A stretch of DNA of 64,000 nucleotides from AAA164-E04 sp014239995 (GTDB lineage Bacteria > Verrucomicrobiota > Verrucomicrobiia > Limisphaerales > AAA164-E04), in assembly GCA_029247315.1 (NCBI GenBank), contig JAQWLM010000002.1, forward strand, positions 124,001-188,000, written 5' to 3'. The position numbers and the translations under genes are program-made. Below are positions 1 through 8,943 of the stretch, piece after piece (the stretch's first letter is position 1; each line of letters begins with the position of its first letter). The notes beneath the pieces are model-generated. The model had not been told where the DNA came from. It saw only the letters and a list, made by a program, of their open reading frames with translations, and searched no databases.

Positions 1-550
1 CGACCGTGAGTTCCCTGCATCCTGCGGCGACAAGACGCTCCAGCTCATCGCGCACCATGGGAAGCAAGGCCTCGGTGATGGCAAACCTATCCGGATAGCG
101 CTCATTGGGAATCAGTCGACCACTCATGGTAAACGGACCGGGGATACTGGCCTTCAAGACCGGGCCCTCCGAAGGAGCCAAGCGAACAAGACGTCTGAAA
201 TCCTCAACTGCTCCCAAGCCCTTTGGGGCATGCAACTCGCCATGAATCGCATGCCTGCCCCGTTGATCGTGCGCAGGGGGACCAAAGCGTCTGGGACTGG
301 CACTTTCCAGATCAATACCCTCCAGAAAGCCATAGAATGACAAATTGAAGTCCAGACGTGTCTGCTCGCCATCCGTAATGACATCCAAACCGGCATTCAA
401 CTGATCCTGGATCGCAACAGTCACTGCGTCCTCGATCAATTCCTCCCGATCTGCAGATCCAAAAGCCTCCAGATGCTGGCTTGAAAACTCAAGCCAGCCT
501 GGGAAAGGGTAACTGCCAATCACCGTGGTTCGTAATGGTTGATCTCGCAT
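1..550 (-). CDS. MetE-like (UROD/MetE superfamily) protein, 3' end outside window
   Basis: I translated the reverse strand from the ATG at 548-550. The first 183 residues are open to the window edge. The start (RTTVIGSYPFPGWL) and the segment GLDVITDGEQTR match the C-terminal catalytic-domain family of cobalamin-independent methionine synthase, which transfers methyl groups using zinc. Single-domain members of this family often act on substrates other than homocysteine, and the zinc ligands would lie in the missing part, so the substrate cannot be assigned. It follows the SIS-domain gene by 14 bases and is probably co-transcribed with it. Family is fairly sure; function is open. Confidence 0.75.
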   Translation of the reverse strand, partial: MRDQPLRTTVIGSYPFPGWLEFSSQHLEAFGSADREELIEDAVTVAIQDQLNAGLDVITDGEQTRLDFNLSFYGFLEGIDLESASPRRFGPPAHDQRGRHAIHGELHAPKGLGAVEDFRRLVRLAPSEGPVLKASIPGPFTMSGRLIPNERYPDRFAITEALLPMVRDELERLVAAGCRELTV

Positions 551-564
551 AAATGACTTGTAAA

Positions 565-1356
565 TTAGTCCTCTTGACCGAGGTTCTGGTAAAGACGGGC
601 CATCCGTCGTCCATGTTCATCATAGGCCGACTCAAAGAGCTGCGTCGCCCTTTCCCCCCCCACCACTGCGGATGCCGTCAATACCTTGGGAGGTTTGCCT
701 GCACGCGTTAAACGTTCCGCAACCTCGGCCTTGATGCAGTTAATCAAGAGACACCCTCCCACCGTGCTCCCGGGCGCAATCGGTGTCTCAAGACCATCAA
801 TGTGAACCATGGCATCCCCGACAGGTGCCCCTGTGTCCAGTAGGATATCGGCCACCTGCGTGAGCTTGAGACCTTGGGGATGACGGCTCTGACTGGCCTC
901 TGCATGCGCTCGACTCACCATGCCGACAAGGGACATTCCTCGTTTTTTAAAACCCTCGGCCATTTCCACAGGCACCACATTACAACCGGATGAGGAGATG
1001 ACCATTGCCGAATCCTGCGGGCTGAAGTCAAAATTACGAAGCACACGATCCGCCAAACCAGAGACATTTTCCAGGAACATGGCCTGGCGTTGGCCGTTGG
1101 ACCCCACCACGTCATGGTGGTAGGTAAGGGACAATTCCACAATGGGATGAAAGCCAGGAAAGGAGCCATACCTGGGCCACATTTCCTCCACCATGATACG
1201 ACTGTGCCCTGATCCAAACAAATGCACCATCCCCCCCCCAAGAATGGTATCGGCAAAACAATCCGCCACCTGGCAAATGGTTTCCATCTGATCAGCCACC
1301 GCCGAGATGATTTGCCGCGAAGACTCGAGATACCGCTCACCACTGCACCGTGTCAT
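565..1356 (-). CDS. SIS-domain sugar isomerase-like protein (UPF0309-like)
   Basis: This 263-residue protein has a SIS (phosphosugar-binding) fold. An early segment, HLFGSGHSRIMVEEMWPR, resembles the sugar-phosphate loop, and VISSSGCNVVPVEMAEGFKKRG is the second SIS signature. The family resembles UPF0309 sugar isomerase-domain proteins of about 245 residues, possibly acting on amino-sugar phosphates; the substrate is unknown. I chose ATG 1356 because AGGA stands six bases upstream; the frame stays open to 1398 but adds no recognisable sequence. It lies between the esterase (42-base gap) and the MetE-like gene (14-base gap) in a likely operon. It is cytoplasmic, with no signal peptide. Confidence 0.8.
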   Translation of the reverse strand: MTRCSGERYLESSRQIISAVADQMETICQVADCFADTILGGGMVHLFGSGHSRIMVEEMWPRYGSFPGFHPIVELSLTYHHDVVGSNGQRQAMFLENVSGLADRVLRNFDFSPQDSAMVISSSGCNVVPVEMAEGFKKRGMSLVGMVSRAHAEASQSRHPQGLKLTQVADILLDTGAPVGDAMVHIDGLETPIAPGSTVGGCLLINCIKAEVAERLTRAGKPPKVLTASAVVGGERATQLFESAYDEHGRRMARLYQNLGQED

Positions 1357-1398
1357 GATTGATCCTGATGAGAAAAAGGCCCTTGTTGGCACAAACAC

Positions 1399-2160
1399 TC
1401 AGCGTGCATGAGATAGCAACCAAGTGTAAAGTTCGGCATTGTTATAGGTCTTTGTCCAGGAATCATGCCCAGCATCCGGATAAATGGTCAGTTTGGCATT
1501 TCCTTTGACACGTTGATCCATCATGGCAACGAGGCGTTGGCTTTCCTCGGGCAGGACAACAGTATCTTTTCCTCCATGAAAAGCCCAGATGGGAAGGGAT
1601 TGAAGTGCCTCACGATAACGAGGCCGAACAAGTGGCGGCAAGAAATCCCGGGTACTGCCTCCCCCACAGATGGGAACAGCTGCCGCAAATTGTTCTGGAG
1701 CCTTCCCTATCAGGCCCCAGGTACCAAAACCACCCATGCTCAATCCGGTCACATAGACTCTTTTTTCATCGATACGCAAGCGATGTTTCACTGCATCCAG
1801 CAAGGCCAGCAAAGCGTCGGCATCCCACACCTCACCACTCGGACACTGAGGGGAAATCAGGACAAACGGGAAATCAGGATTGTCCGCAACAATCTTGGGA
1901 GGACCATGCACCTTGACTTTTTCCAAATCATTGCCGCGTTCTCCTGCCCCATGCAGGAAAAGCATCAGGGGCCATTGGCGCTGGGATTCCTTGTATTCCT
2001 TGGGAAGAAACTGGAGGTATGCATAACCCACTTCACGGGTAACCACACCTTGGAAGGTGTGGCTCGAATGACTTGAGGCACCGGCAAATAATTGCATCTT
2101 CATTACGAGAAGCCCCCCCAGCAAGAGCCAGGGTAAGGACCATGAATTGAATCCGTTCAT
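1399..2160 (-). CDS. Secreted alpha/beta-hydrolase (phospholipase/carboxylesterase or feruloyl-esterase type)
   Basis: The 253-residue protein begins with a hydrophobic export signal (SWSLPWLLLGGLLVM) followed by an alpha/beta-hydrolase domain. The oxyanion region is LFLHGAGERGND, the nucleophile elbow is GLSMGG (Ser), the acid is in FHGGKDTVV and the histidine in DAGHDSW, so the catalytic triad looks complete. Polysaccharide-linked esterases of this family remove ester groups from plant or algal material; the substrate here is inferred only. ATG 2160 is preferred over an in-frame TTG at 2178 because GGAGG sits about 11 bases upstream of it. It is the first gene of a likely operon with the SIS and MetE-like genes. 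Confidence 0.8.
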   Translation of the reverse strand: MNGFNSWSLPWLLLGGLLVMKMQLFAGASSHSSHTFQGVVTREVGYAYLQFLPKEYKESQRQWPLMLFLHGAGERGNDLEKVKVHGPPKIVADNPDFPFVLISPQCPSGEVWDADALLALLDAVKHRLRIDEKRVYVTGLSMGGFGTWGLIGKAPEQFAAAVPICGGGSTRDFLPPLVRPRYREALQSLPIWAFHGGKDTVVLPEESQRLVAMMDQRVKGNAKLTIYPDAGHDSWTKTYNNAELYTWLLSHAR

Positions 2161-2249
2161 CCTTCTTTGATCCTCCAAAGACCTCTCTAAGTCAAGCGAA
2201 TGCCAGCAACAAGAAAATCGAGAAGATCATCCTGCAGGAGTAATCAAAC

Positions 2250-3035
2250 TTGACAAATGCGGTAGAAGGTCTACTCAGGAAGGAATCAAGGACCAAACCA
2301 CCTGCCATGCAAAGGCCATCCTATTCCCTTCAATCTGCATCCGTGAGACGTTCACGTGCATTTACCTTGATTGAATTGCTGGTGGTCATTGCAATCATTG
2401 CCATACTCGCGGGGCTACTCCTACCAGCCCTTTCAAAAGCCAAAGAATCAGCGCGCGGTACGGTGTGTCTGAACAACCTGAAACAGATTGGCTTGGCATC
2501 ACAGCTCTACGCAGATGACCACGAAGACCATTATCCTAATTTTAGAGCATGGCTTTATGAACGAACCGGTGACCTGACTTCAGGCAAGTTGTATCCATAT
2601 GTGAACGCACAGGGAACCTATCTGTGCCCAACGGACAAGATAGAGCTCGCTACCAAACGCCAAGCCAAGTCAGCAGGGCAGGTTTCCAGGAATACCAGGG
2701 GAAGACAAAGTCATAAGCGCAACTACAGCTACGGCATGAATTGCGCTATTTGCCATGACACAAAAATCACCGCGTTCAAGGATCCAAGCAAAACCATGTT
2801 TTATATGGAGGGTAATCTGGGGCCAAGGGATTACAGCGGGCAAGTGGGACCCCGAGCAGCTTCCAGTGCGCTCGCCATCCGTCACAATGAACGTGGCCAT
2901 GCGGTCATGAGTGATCTGCAGGTAAAAAGACTGGATGGACCGACCTATGAGGATGTCTCACAAACCAAACGATTCTGGCTGCCCAACGATAACAGGGAGG
3001 GTTTCCGTGGTCGTTTCTTTGACAACTTGAGATAG
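2250..3035 (+). CDS. Prepilin-type N-terminal cleavage/methylation protein (type II secretion-like pseudopilin)
   Basis: About 261 residues. The stretch RAFTLIELLVVIAIIAILAG is a class III signal, cleaved by prepilin peptidase before Phe, followed by a transmembrane helix. The residue before the cut is Ala instead of the usual Gly. The C-terminal part resembles the large Verrucomicrobia/Planctomycetes family with an H-X9-DG motif; here it reads H-X9-D-L (RHNERGHAVMSDL). Paired cysteines (CPTD, CAICH) lie in the middle. No other pilus or secretion gene is nearby, and members of this family are often scattered singly in these genomes. The start is uncertain: TTG 2250 has GCAGGAG nine bases upstream, while ATG 2307 is also possible. 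Confidence 0.75.
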   Translation: MTNAVEGLLRKESRTKPPAMQRPSYSLQSASVRRSRAFTLIELLVVIAIIAILAGLLLPALSKAKESARGTVCLNNLKQIGLASQLYADDHEDHYPNFRAWLYERTGDLTSGKLYPYVNAQGTYLCPTDKIELATKRQAKSAGQVSRNTRGRQSHKRNYSYGMNCAICHDTKITAFKDPSKTMFYMEGNLGPRDYSGQVGPRAASSALAIRHNERGHAVMSDLQVKRLDGPTYEDVSQTKRFWLPNDNREGFRGRFFDNLR

Positions 3036-3135
3036 GTGCACGCGCCTTTGGACGGAGGCAACCCCATAGGCTGGAGAGCAAAGAACGGCCTTGATAGCAC
3101 CATACACTTTGCAGCCTGCCCCTATCCAAGCAGTT

Positions 3136-3822
3136 TCACGCGCCGAGTTTCACAAGGGGCGCCGAAAGATCCCCCGAAGACGCTGGAAAAGCAATGACCG
3201 GCATTACCTTTTCCTTGGTCAGCTTATGCAGGGATTTTTCGAGTCGCTTGCGAATCCTGAACATCCTGACTTTCATGGCAGAGATGTTCCATCCCGTCTC
3301 CTGCCGGGCCTGGTTGTAGGTAAAGCCCCGCAGACATACAAGGTCGACAAGCAGGCGGTCACTTGGATTGAGCGCCTCGAGCAACTTGTCCACCAATTCC
3401 CGGGCTGCCCAGGACTGTGAAGGCTCCAGCTCGTCTTCACTGGCTGTAAGCGATTCAATCACCCGCGCTTCCTCCTCTCCAAGGTCTGCGAGTCGTAACT
3501 CCTGATTGGCTCGAGCCTTGTGATAGGCATTGGTGCACATGTTTACCGCGACCCGGCTAACCCAGTGTTTAAGGGGAACTTTACCGGAATATTGTCCGAG
3601 TTTTCGAAAAATACGGATAAAAATTTCCTGAGCAAGGTCTTCTGCTGATCCCCTGCGCGGAAGCCTCGCGCGCACAATGGTCATCACTTGAGGATACAAA
3701 AATTCTAAAAGAAGCCGGGATGCGTCCTCATTCCCTTCCAGGGTTTGCTGTATCCAGGTTTCAACTTCAGGCGGATTCACAAGTTTTTGCGTCCGAAAAA
3801 ATGTAGATCCAGTATGGTTCAT
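3136..3822 (-). CDS. ECF-type RNA polymerase sigma factor, coupled to the kinase gene
   Basis: 228 residues. Region 2 (LLLEFLYPQVMTIVRARL, then EDLAQEIFIRIFRKLGQY with a conserved Asp-Leu-Ala-Gln-Glu core) and region 4 (LNPSDRLLVDLVCLRGFTYNQARQETGWNISAMKVRMFRIRKRL) give an ECF sigma-70 factor that redirects RNA polymerase. The start codon overlaps the kinase stop codon by one base (TGATG), so translation is probably coupled. About 30 residues beyond region 4 form a tail with no motif I recognise. No typical anti-sigma gene is next to it; the neighbouring transmembrane kinase is the obvious candidate regulator, which is inference. Confidence 0.88.
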   Translation of the reverse strand: MNHTGSTFFRTQKLVNPPEVETWIQQTLEGNEDASRLLLEFLYPQVMTIVRARLPRRGSAEDLAQEIFIRIFRKLGQYSGKVPLKHWVSRVAVNMCTNAYHKARANQELRLADLGEEEARVIESLTASEDELEPSQSWAARELVDKLLEALNPSDRLLVDLVCLRGFTYNQARQETGWNISAMKVRMFRIRKRLEKSLHKLTKEKVMPVIAFPASSGDLSAPLVKLGA

Positions 3823-6800
3823 CAGGATTTTTGCTCAATGGCTGTGGTCGTTGCGAGTTCAAGGTCAATCTGATCCAAGCTGGGAACACGCAGGATCCAG
3901 CTTGTGTCATAACCGATTACAAGTAGGATTTGACCGTCTTTTGAAAATCTAAGGGAGTAGAGAAGCTTGTTGTTTCCAACGCCATCGGGAGTAAACGTCA
4001 ACACCTCCCTGCCAGTCTCAAGGTGCCAGATACGTATCATTCCATCTGGGCTGCAGGTACTGATGGTCTTTCCATCAGACGTAAAGGCAGCTGCAAAAAC
4101 ACCCTGCTTGTGTCCGGTCAACTCACGCACCACTTCTCCTGAAGCAGTATCCCATACGAATCCTCGCTTATCCCAACCGGTGGCGATAGCCAGGGAACCA
4201 TCATCCGAAAAAACCAGTGACATGGCACGCTGGTTCATTCCTCGAAGAATTGAGATTTCTTTTTTCTTTTCAAGATCCCAAATGACGATTTCCTCGGCAT
4301 CTCCGCCTCCACTGAAAGCGAGAAGATTTCCATTGCCACTGGCTCCCCTAAAGGAACCGTATGCCGAGGGAATATCCACCACTTCATCCCGATTTTCAGC
4401 CAAATCCCAGAGATGCAAGACATCCTCTTCTTTTTGGTAAAGAAACTTATCTTCCGATATGAACATGGGTGTCCTGCGATAACGGGATGAAACGGCCATA
4501 ACTGAGGCCTTGAACCTGCCGGTAGCCAGATCGAAGATCTCATAACCATTCCCATTGGATGATGAGTTGGGTAGAGCGGCAAAGCCCCCACCAGGAGAGA
4601 CACGGAACCCCTGACGCGAAAACTTGGGGGGAACAAAGCATTTGAGGTTCTTCTTCTCAAGTTCCAGCCATAGCGAGGGAGGGTAGAGCGCTGACAAAGC
4701 TTGCTGGTTCTTAATAGTCAGCAAGGCCTCTTGCTGACCTTCTGAAGCAGGGCCACGAAAGGTTAGCGGTTCCATGTCGGGCAGGGACTCGAGGGATCGC
4801 ATGTCCCACAGGTAAACCCGCCCATCCTTACTGCCGGAGGCCAGTGACTGCGAGTTCGGTGAAAAAGCCAGACTGAAAATTTCATCGAGATGCCCCTTGA
4901 AAGCACCTACCCAGTCTCCGCTGGAAGGATCCCAGACATGCAACAGGTAATCCCATCCGCCCGCCACGAGCCAGGAGGTATCCGGTGAGAATTCAGCAGC
5001 AATCAAGACACCTGGCTGAGAGTGTTGTAATTCAATTTCGCGTTCCTCGAACGGATTGAACAACCTCAAGTGACCACTGTTGGAGCCTGATCCCCACCAA
5101 TCATCGGGCATCCAGGCGAGATATTGCATACCATTGGCCACGGAGAGCAATCGAGTGTTTGTTGAGGAGGCATGCGGCCAATCGATCAACTTGGACCCCG
5201 TTTGTACATCGTAAACCGAAAGCCCTTCATCACTGCGTCCCTTGAGGGCCATCAGGTTTCCATCATGCGACAGGGCATAACGTCCAATGGATTTGTGCGC
5301 AAGAGATGTGGCAGATGCTTCGACTGGAGCATCCACACCCTGGCCCCAGTCAAACATACGAAATCCGTCGCCAGTCGAAGCAAAGAATTGCGTGGAACGT
5401 TCGCGCTGAAAGAGGGGAAAAGAAGCTTTTTCAAACCGCGCTGCGAGGGTCCAGTCGCTGGTGTTCCAGACGGAAATATGACGATGGGACCCACGACGAC
5501 TCCCCGTCCTGCCGGCAAAAAGGGCCTTGCCATCAGCAGAGAATTGCAAGCGAAGCTCCAGGGGATTGGATTCCAGCTGGGTATCTATTAAGGTCACGGA
5601 CCGGTGCGTAAAGGCGTTCCAAACACCCAGTTTCCCATCCGAACTGAGACTGGCCAACAGGGAACCATCAGGAGAAAAGGCAACCGCTCCCACGGGTTGG
5701 GAATGACCTTCAAACACATAAAGTTCGTCACCCAGGGAACGCTCCCACAGGTATTGCCACTCAAACCCCCTGAGATCTTCATCACCATCATCCTTGGGAA
5801 TATATTTCGAGAGAAGCTCAAGGCTCTTGGCGATATTATCCTCACGAAGAAAGTGCTGGGCCTGATACATGTCCGAGGCGTAGAGATTTTGCCGCAGGGC
5901 CCTTTCGCTTTTGATCACCAAGTTACGCTGCTTGTTAGCGTCCTTCTCTCGCTCTTCCGCGAGTTTCTGGGCATCCCGAGATTCTTCCGCAAATGATTTT
6001 GCCGCTTTGGCGGCAATATTGGCCTTGATCGCCAGCGAGGTACTGATGACTGATCCTACAGACAGGAGAAGCAGAATGGCAGCGGCTGCGGAAAGAGCGC
6101 CTCGGTTGCGTCTTGCAAACTTGCGGAATCGGTATAGACCACTTGGAGCTGCAGCCTTGACTGGTTCCAGGTTCAGGTAACGCTGCACGTCCATGGCCAA
6201 CTCCACGGCCGTTTCGTAGCGTCGGTTACGATCTTTTTCCAAGGCCTTCATGACGATCCAGTCCAAGTCTCCACGCATCATGCGATTCAAGCGGGTCGCC
6301 TCGGTGTTGCGCCGCTGGGCAATGGTGGTCAACTCGACGTGGTTCATCGTGCTGAGCTGGGTTGAGGGATAAATAGGGTCCTCCTCACGGATACGCCTTC
6401 GCATCTCGTCATAGTCTCCCTGAGTAAGTTCCTCTGCATTAAGGGGAGTTCGTCCCGTGAGCAACTCGTAAAGAAGCACGCCGAGGGAATAGATGTCCGT
6501 ACGCGTGTCGATGTCCAAACCACTCATCTGAGCCTGTTCAGGACTCATGTAGGCAGGGGTACCGATAAACTGATGAAATTGGGTGAACAGGGTTTTGTCT
6601 GTCAAACGCTGCTGGGTTGCCTTGGCAATGCCAAAATCAATAATTTTGGGAACCGCCTTGTGATCGTGCATGGTCACCAAAATGTTGGAAGGCTTGATAT
6701 CACGGTGGATCACTCCTTTTTGATGTGCGTGCTGAATGGCACTGCAGACATCCATGAAGAGGGTCAGACGGCCAAGGGTGCTTGATTGCTGCTGATCACA

Positions 6801-7316
6801 AAACTCTGTGATAGGGATACCCCGTACCAGCTCCATGACAAAGTAAGGACGCCCCGTATCGGTGGCGCCGGCATCGAACACCTTGGCGATGTTTGGATGA
6901 TCCATCATCGCGAGAGCCTGCCGCTCGGCCTCAAATCGAGCAATGACCTGCTTGGTATCCATGCCCAACTTGATAATTTTCAAGGCAACACGCCGAACCA
7001 CCGGTTGTTGCTGCTCAGCCATATAGACAATACCACAACCACCTTCCCCGATATTCTGGAGAAGTTTGTAACGTCCAATGACAGAACCCTCACCCTCGGT
7101 GAGAGCGGGAACCTCAACCGTCTTGGTTTCAGCTGCTGGATCCATGGGAATAAAATCGCCCGCCTGGCCATGCGCTTCGAGCAAGCGCTGCAATCGAACA
7201 CGCAGGTCTTTGTCCCCATCGCAAGCTCGATCCAGAAACTGATTTTGTTGCCTGGGATCAGCAATACCCTCGGCCTCGGTAAAGATCTGTTTTTCTCTGT
7301 TGGACGGATAATTCAT
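3822..7316 (-). CDS. Transmembrane Ser/Thr protein kinase with C-terminal WD40 repeats
   Basis: 1164 residues. An N-terminal helical segment (about 5-50, with FLDRACDGD) is typical of planctomycete and verrucomicrobial kinases. The kinase domain (about 81-380) has a glycine loop (GEGGCG), catalytic Lys113, HRDIKPSN with Asp206, DFG at 227-229 and an activation segment ending in GTPAYMSPE, so it looks active. One transmembrane helix lies at about 407-430. A short coiled-coil-like stretch (to about 480) is followed by many WD40-type repeats ending in W-D or W-N (for example GHSQPVGAVAFSPDG, GHLDEIFSLAFSPN). The layout suggests a cytoplasmic kinase and an outward-facing propeller sensor. The start is ATG 7316. 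It sits between two ECF sigma genes. Confidence 0.92.
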   Translation of the reverse strand: MNYPSNREKQIFTEAEGIADPRQQNQFLDRACDGDKDLRVRLQRLLEAHGQAGDFIPMDPAAETKTVEVPALTEGEGSVIGRYKLLQNIGEGGCGIVYMAEQQQPVVRRVALKIIKLGMDTKQVIARFEAERQALAMMDHPNIAKVFDAGATDTGRPYFVMELVRGIPITEFCDQQQSSTLGRLTLFMDVCSAIQHAHQKGVIHRDIKPSNILVTMHDHKAVPKIIDFGIAKATQQRLTDKTLFTQFHQFIGTPAYMSPEQAQMSGLDIDTRTDIYSLGVLLYELLTGRTPLNAEELTQGDYDEMRRRIREEDPIYPSTQLSTMNHVELTTIAQRRNTEATRLNRMMRGDLDWIVMKALEKDRNRRYETAVELAMDVQRYLNLEPVKAAAPSGLYRFRKFARRNRGALSAAAAILLLLSVGSVISTSLAIKANIAAKAAKSFAEESRDAQKLAEEREKDANKQRNLVIKSERALRQNLYASDMYQAQHFLREDNIAKSLELLSKYIPKDDGDEDLRGFEWQYLWERSLGDELYVFEGHSQPVGAVAFSPDGSLLASLSSDGKLGVWNAFTHRSVTLIDTQLESNPLELRLQFSADGKALFAGRTGSRRGSHRHISVWNTSDWTLAARFEKASFPLFQRERSTQFFASTGDGFRMFDWGQGVDAPVEASATSLAHKSIGRYALSHDGNLMALKGRSDEGLSVYDVQTGSKLIDWPHASSTNTRLLSVANGMQYLAWMPDDWWGSGSNSGHLRLFNPFEEREIELQHSQPGVLIAAEFSPDTSWLVAGGWDYLLHVWDPSSGDWVGAFKGHLDEIFSLAFSPNSQSLASGSKDGRVYLWDMRSLESLPDMEPLTFRGPASEGQQEALLTIKNQQALSALYPPSLWLELEKKNLKCFVPPKFSRQGFRVSPGGGFAALPNSSSNGNGYEIFDLATGRFKASVMAVSSRYRRTPMFISEDKFLYQKEEDVLHLWDLAENRDEVVDIPSAYGSFRGASGNGNLLAFSGGGDAEEIVIWDLEKKKEISILRGMNQRAMSLVFSDDGSLAIATGWDKRGFVWDTASGEVVRELTGHKQGVFAAAFTSDGKTISTCSPDGMIRIWHLETGREVLTFTPDGVGNNKLLYSLRFSKDGQILLVIGYDTSWILRVPSLDQIDLELATTTAIEQKS

Positions 7317-7359
7317 CAGAAGAACCTGTTATTAATTAAATGCGACGAAATCAGACCTT

Positions 7360-7399
7360 TTGGGCCAAACTAATTAAAAAAAAGAAAACGTAGGCCCAA
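7360..7399 (-). other. Inverted repeat around a U-rich tract ahead of the kinase gene
   Basis: In the 132-base gap between the sigma gene (ends 7449) and the kinase start (7316) lies a 7-bp perfect inverted repeat, TTGGGCC/GGCCCAA (7360-7366 and 7393-7399). On the minus strand the loop holds a run of T residues broken by a single C. It could be part of a transcription pause or leader structure that separates sigma from kinase expression. It lacks the stem-then-T-run order of a standard terminator. Confidence 0.3.
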
Positions 7400-7448
7400 G
7401 GCTGGATTTTCAACAAAACTTGAACCACAAACCGCTGGAAGGACTTTT

Positions 7449-8021
7449 CTACTGACTTCGCCTGATCTCTTCAAATAGCCAGGCGCGGGCAAAAGCCCAA
7501 TTGCGCTTGGCAGTTCGTTCGGACATGTTCAGTATCTTGGCGGCTTGGATGTTTGGAAGACCGACAAAAAAGCGCAACTTGATGAGTTCAGCACTTTCCG
7601 GATCCTGTACTTCAAGCTTGGCTAAAGCCTCGTTCACGAGAAGTAACTGCTCGTCCTGAGCGGTGACAGCAACATCCAAACCCGCAAGGTCAACGCGCTT
7701 CAAATCTCCTCCATGCCGTTGGCGTTGCTTCCTCCGTGCATTCTCGACCAGGATACGGCGCATGGCCTCGGCAGCCGCAGAAAAAAAATGGCGCCGATTT
7801 TGCCAATGTTGGTCACCACCCGTAACGAGCCGCAAATAAGCCTCATGCACCAGAGCGGTCGGTTGAAGTGTTTGACGGGAAGATTCACGCGCCATCTGAC
7901 GCGCTGCAAGCTGGCGCAATTCGCTGTAAACCAATGGCAACAGCTTTTCGGAGGCATGGTGCTCACCTTCACCAATTTCATGGAGAATACGCGTGATATC
8001 AATGGAATCGCTCGTGCTCAA
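7449..8021 (-). CDS. ECF sigma factor of the TIGR02999 (Sig-70_X6) type
   Basis: 190 residues. The opening, with LLPLVYSELRQLAARQMARE, and the segments LVHEAYLRLV, FFSAAAEAMRRILVENARRK and IKLRFFVGLPNIQAAKILNMSERTAKRNWAFARAWL are characteristic of the Sig-70_X6/TIGR02999 ECF group. In Planctomycetes and Verrucomicrobia this group is frequently found beside Ser/Thr kinase genes. The TTG start at 8021 is chosen because it gives the usual family N-terminus and lies four bases after the stop of the upstream TIM-barrel gene; an ATG at 8026 runs into a stop after two codons. Close spacing implies co-transcription with both neighbours. Confidence 0.88.
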   Translation of the reverse strand: MSTSDSIDITRILHEIGEGEHHASEKLLPLVYSELRQLAARQMARESSRQTLQPTALVHEAYLRLVTGGDQHWQNRRHFFSAAAEAMRRILVENARRKQRQRHGGDLKRVDLAGLDVAVTAQDEQLLLVNEALAKLEVQDPESAELIKLRFFVGLPNIQAAKILNMSERTAKRNWAFARAWLFEEIRRSQ

Positions 8022-8025
8022 TCCA

Positions 8026-8943
8026 TCAGGCCCTCGCCTTGGCGATCATGTCATGAAACAAAGTCCGCTGCTCCCTGAGTGCCTCGATCTTGTCTTTTGG
8101 GTTGGTGCGGGCTTCCAACAGGACCCATCCGCTGTAGTTCGTACTTACCAGCAGGTCGATCAACTTCTGATAAGGATAGTTACCCACATTCAATTCACGC
8201 ACATGCACGGTGTCACCAAAGCGATGCCGCACAAGGTTAAAGTTGGCTTCCAATCCGTCTCCCTCAACATCGACTGCATTGGAATTCCAGCACACACCCA
8301 CATTCGGATGATTGGCGACATCAAAAATCGACTTCATCACAGGCAGGTCACTGGTGCCAGCACCATGGGCCTCTACACGTATTTCCTGCCCCCAATCATC
8401 ACCGTAGGCCGCGACTTCATTGAGTGCCCGCCCTATCTGTATGATGGTTTGCTCCTTCGCGATGCCTTTTGGAAAGCCGTTGGGTTTCACCTTCACCCCG
8501 CTACCTCCACAATCATGCATCAAGCGAATATAATCTTTTGTCAATGCGATGTTAGCCTTGAGCCGGGCTTCATCATTTTCGTGAAATTGCGCATTGGAGC
8601 CATAGCCGATGAGGTTCACGGGAGAATCCTCAAAACGTTGCCGCACCTCCAATCGTTCTGCCTTTGACAAAGAGGGTTCCACGCCATGTGCATGCTGAGT
8701 GCGGGCCTCCACCCCATGTAATCCAGATCTCTCACATGCCTCGATCAGTTTAGGCAAGGGCATGTCCTTTCCCCACTGATAGGTTACAAGGCCGAATCGC
8801 AACTTGTTATCGGAAGGGAGGGCATTGGCACCCAGCAAACCCGGCGTCATCACCCCGGAAACCAAGGTTGCAGATACCAGGGAACCGTGGGCCACAAAGG
8901 ATCTGCGGCTATAGGTACGCGAGACTTTCATGATGCATACCAT
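8026..8943 (-). CDS. Exported sugar phosphate isomerase/epimerase-like TIM-barrel protein
   Basis: 305 residues. The N-terminus carries a twin-arginine signal (YSRRSFVAHG, then a hydrophobic stretch ending LLGANA), so the mature protein is probably exported folded through Tat. The rest matches the AP-endonuclease-2/xylose-isomerase-like TIM barrel: LRFGLVTYQWGKD at strand 1, GLHGVEAR, then IRVEAHGAG and NVGVCWNSN near putative metal ligands. Such Tat-exported barrels are plentiful in Verrucomicrobia and Planctomycetes and mostly unassigned. An alternative start is ATG 8931, four codons in; neither has a strong ribosome site. It is immediately upstream of the X6 sigma gene. Confidence 0.8.
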   Translation of the reverse strand: MVCIMKVSRTYSRRSFVAHGSLVSATLVSGVMTPGLLGANALPSDNKLRFGLVTYQWGKDMPLPKLIEACERSGLHGVEARTQHAHGVEPSLSKAERLEVRQRFEDSPVNLIGYGSNAQFHENDEARLKANIALTKDYIRLMHDCGGSGVKVKPNGFPKGIAKEQTIIQIGRALNEVAAYGDDWGQEIRVEAHGAGTSDLPVMKSIFDVANHPNVGVCWNSNAVDVEGDGLEANFNLVRHRFGDTVHVRELNVGNYPYQKLIDLLVSTNYSGWVLLEARTNPKDKIEALREQRTLFHDMIAKARA

